From: Anaerolineae bacterium
Lineage (GTDB): Bacteria; Chloroflexota; Anaerolineae; B4-G1
Reading direction: 5' to 3'
Assembly (NCBI GenBank): GCA_030612185.1
Contig: JAUWOI010000230.1
Coordinates: forward strand, 1-7,006
DNA length: 7,006 nucleotides
Shown here: one piece after another, positions 5,857-7,006 of the stretch
Layout of the letters: every line of letters starts with the position of its first letter
Position numbering within the stretch: position 1 is the stretch's first letter
Notes under the pieces: generated by a model
What the model was told of the DNA's origin: nothing
Databases searched by the model: none
Seen by the model: only the letters and a program-made list of their open reading frames with translations
Program-made: the position numbers and the translations under genes

Positions 5857-6144
5857 ATGGCTAAGTTAGTTCTGACCGCCGATGAACTCATCACCAGCAC
5901 AAAGGCTACCAGGGAGTTGCCTCGACTCTTGGACCGCCTCCCTGAAAAAAGATGGTTCATTCAGCGCAACAACAAACTTGAAGGTGTGCTCCTCGGTATC
6001 GCAGAGTACGAACGCTTGTTGGAATTGGAGGAGGAAGTAGAGCATCTCACCCTGGCCGTGACGCTGATGGAGCGAGAACGAAAGGACGACGGCTACCGCA
6101 TCGGCCTGGATGAGTTAGCCTCCAAGTATGCTGTGCCGCAATAA
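5857..6144 (+). CDS. Type II antitoxin, Phd/YefM-like
   Basis: This 95-residue protein resembles Phd/YefM antitoxins, which bind and neutralise the partner toxin with a C-terminal segment and repress their own operon through an N-terminal DNA-binding domain. The family pattern is visible: ITSTKATRELPRLLDRL at about 12-28, a strand with RWFIQRNNKLEGVLL at 32-46, and the EYERLLELEEE helix at 50-60. The charged C-terminal stretch from about 61 on is the likely toxin-binding part. The ATG has GGAGGG four bases upstream and follows a consensus promoter. The gene overlaps the toxin start by 17 bases, the usual coupled arrangement. The pair is on the opposite strand to the lysine genes on both sides. 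Antitoxin family is reasonably clear; target specificity is not. Confidence 0.8.
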   Translation: MAKLVLTADELITSTKATRELPRLLDRLPEKRWFIQRNNKLEGVLLGIAEYERLLELEEEVEHLTLAVTLMERERKDDGYRIGLDELASKYAVPQ

Positions 6145-6451
6145 AACGAGTCCCGCGTACACCGTCGAACTCACCAGATTCGCCGAGCAGGACTTCGCCG
6201 CCCTGGATCACAGCCTCCGCATCCTGGCGTTGAAGCAATTACGTAAGTTGGAAAGGTATCCTTCAGGAAGCAAACCCCTGGGCCACAAGTTCGGCTACGA
6301 CCTCTCAGGTTATCGCTCCCTCTATTTCGCTGGCAAACGTTATCGCATCGTGTACCGCCTGGACGACGAAGTCAGGCGGGTGACCGTGGTGGCCATCGGC
6401 AAGAAGGCCAAATTCGAGGTCTACCGCCGCGCCGCCGAGCGTGAAACGTGA
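6128..6451 (+). CDS. Type II toxin, RelE/ParE-like
   Basis: This 107-residue protein matches the small RelE/ParE toxin fold: the starting strand YTVELTRFAEQDFAALD (11-27), helices to about 43, then YDLSGYRSLYF (57-67), YRIVYRLDD (72-80) and the final VVAIGKKAKFEVYRRA (87-102). RelE-type members cut mRNA on the ribosome; ParE-type members poison gyrase. Conserved basic residues (Arg63, Arg71, Arg73) and Tyr99 are compatible with RelE-like activity. The usual GxR motif near 91 reads GKK here, so nuclease activity is not proven. The ATG at 6128 overlaps the antitoxin by 17 bases and has no strong SD, so coupled translation is likely. The last two or three residues and the TGA lie in tandem GTGAAAC repeats. 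Cellular target cannot be fixed from sequence. Confidence 0.8.
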   Translation: MLCRNKTSPAYTVELTRFAEQDFAALDHSLRILALKQLRKLERYPSGSKPLGHKFGYDLSGYRSLYFAGKRYRIVYRLDDEVRRVTVVAIGKKAKFEVYRRAAERET

Positions 6452-6475
6452 AACGTGTTGCGTATTGCGTGTTCC
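6441..6475 (+). repeat. Degenerate 7-base tandem repeat at the toxin stop codon
   Basis: Five consecutive heptamers occur: GTGAAAC twice, GTGTTGC, GTATTGC and GTGTTCC. The toxin stop (6449-6451) is the TGA of the second copy. Because the unit is seven bases long, successive TGA copies fall in different frames. The sequence is unrelated to the CYAYTCT tracts elsewhere but has the same period. Its later units form the left arm of the hairpin at 6455-6502. Confidence 0.85.
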
Positions 6476-6502
6476 GTTTACGCACCACGCAATACGCAAT
6501 AC
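6455..6502. repeat. Long inverted repeat (17-bp stem) between toxin and lysY
   Basis: TTGCGTATTGCGTG (6458-6471) is the exact reverse complement of 6486-6499. Three more pairs outside (one of them G-T) extend the stem to 17 bp around a 14-base loop. The arms are built from heptamers: GTGTTGC and GTATTGC on the left, GCAATAC twice on the right. It fills nearly all of the 52-base gap between two convergent stops (6451 and 6504). It may stop transcription from both sides, but neither side has a good T-run. A small non-autonomous repeat element is an alternative. Confidence 0.8.
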
Positions 6503-6503
6503 T

Positions 6504-7006
6504 TCAGATAGGATGCAATCCCGGGAACTTCAGCCCAAGTGTCTCCAGCCAGCCGTACATCACGTTCATCGCCTGTACGGCGCTACCGGCTGCGCCTTTC
6601 ATCAGGTTGTCAATCGCGGCGATGACCACCAGCCGGCGTTGGCCCGGGTCGGCGACGAAGCCGATGTCGCAGTAGTTGGACGCGGTCAGGATCTTGGGCT
6701 CCGGGTAACGGTGGATCCCACGCCTGGCCCGCACCAGCCGCACGAATGGCTCATCCTTGTAGTCCTCGCGGTAGAATTTCCACACATCACGCTCGTCCAG
6801 GTCCTCGTGCAACAAGCAGTGACACGTCGCCAGTGCCCCGCGCACGATGCCCACCGAGGTAATGGAAAAGTGCAAGCCAGACCGTTCCGAACTGAGACCC
6901 AGTTCCTGGATCAACTCGGCCAGGTGGCGATGGCCGATTGGCATATAGGAACGCACCACCCCGGCTCGCTCCGGGTGATGGGAGGCCGGGCCAGGCTTAT
7001 TCCCCC
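6504..7006 (-). CDS. lysY: [LysW]-aminoadipate 6-phosphate reductase, C-terminal part (cut by window edge)
   Basis: LysY uses NADPH to reduce LysW-bound aminoadipyl phosphate to the semialdehyde, the step between LysZ and LysJ. The final 166 residues are visible; the N-terminal Rossmann domain and catalytic cysteine lie beyond the right edge. The fragment has SHHPERAGVVRSY, the GHRHLAELIQEL segment with the conserved histidines, FSITSVGIVRGALATCHCLL, WKFYRE, IHRYPEPKILTASNYCDIGF, AIDNLMKGAAGSAVQAMN and the terminal FPGLHPI, all typical of LysY/ArgC of LysW systems. The frame continues upstream past the GTG at 6959 to the edge, so that codon is internal. The stop faces the toxin stop across a heptamer-built hairpin. 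ArgC is the alternative name; the neighbours favour LysY. lysW and lysX are expected further right. Confidence 0.92.
   Translation of the reverse strand, partial: GNKPGPASHHPERAGVVRSYMPIGHRHLAELIQELGLSSERSGLHFSITSVGIVRGALATCHCLLHEDLDERDVWKFYREDYKDEPFVRLVRARRGIHRYPEPKILTASNYCDIGFVADPGQRRLVVIAAIDNLMKGAAGSAVQAMNVMYGWLETLGLKFPGLHPI

Noticed and set aside
6452..6503. Insertion sequence remnant at the hairpin
   Set aside because: There is an inverted repeat but no transposase fragment and no flanking target duplication; the arms are simple heptamer copies.

Overview
The window is GC-rich (roughly 60% by eye) bacterial chromosomal DNA. It carries a LysW-type lysine biosynthesis cluster, a MaoC-like hydratase, an MBL-fold hydrolase, a signal peptidase I and a small type II toxin-antitoxin (TA) pair. 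The LysW (amino-group carrier protein) route occurs in Thermus/Deinococcus, Chloroflexota, some other bacteria and many archaea. Good Shine-Dalgarno (SD) sites, sigma70-like promoters and lepB point to a bacterium. Short degenerate tandem repeats packed between genes suggest a Chloroflexota (Anaerolineae-like) genome, but that taxonomic call is an inference.

Layout from left to right. Positions 1-198 look like a divergent promoter region: a possible leftward gene starts at 19 and a rightward promoter leads into a G-free tetranucleotide-repeat leader. Rightward genes follow: a MaoC-like (R)-specific hydratase (199-660), then an MBL-fold hydrolase (736-1713) whose upstream gap is filled by nine 7-base repeats. 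Leftward genes are lepB (1724-2380, with its own candidate promoter), a rho-independent terminator (2527-2551), lysK (2616-3668), lysJ (3719-4900) and lysZ (4958-5764). On the plus strand between lysZ and lysY sits a Phd/YefM-like antitoxin with a RelE/ParE-like toxin (5857-6451), behind a perfect-consensus promoter. The leftward 3' part of lysY (6504 to the window edge) closes the window.

LysZ phosphorylates LysW-bound aminoadipate, LysY reduces it to the semialdehyde, LysJ transaminates it to LysW-lysine, and LysK releases lysine. LysW and LysX are not in the window; they would be expected beyond the right edge, upstream of lysY.

Two features go beyond routine annotation. First, the TA pair lies on the opposite strand inside the lys gene order, separating lysY from lysZJK. 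Second, degenerate 7-base tandem repeats of unrelated sequence but the same period occupy the maoC/MBL, lysJ/lysK and toxin/lysY gaps almost exactly, with a weaker tract at lysZ/lysJ. They touch stop and start codons and in one case form a 17-bp hairpin. No CRISPR array, insertion sequence, transposase, tRNA or rRNA was seen.
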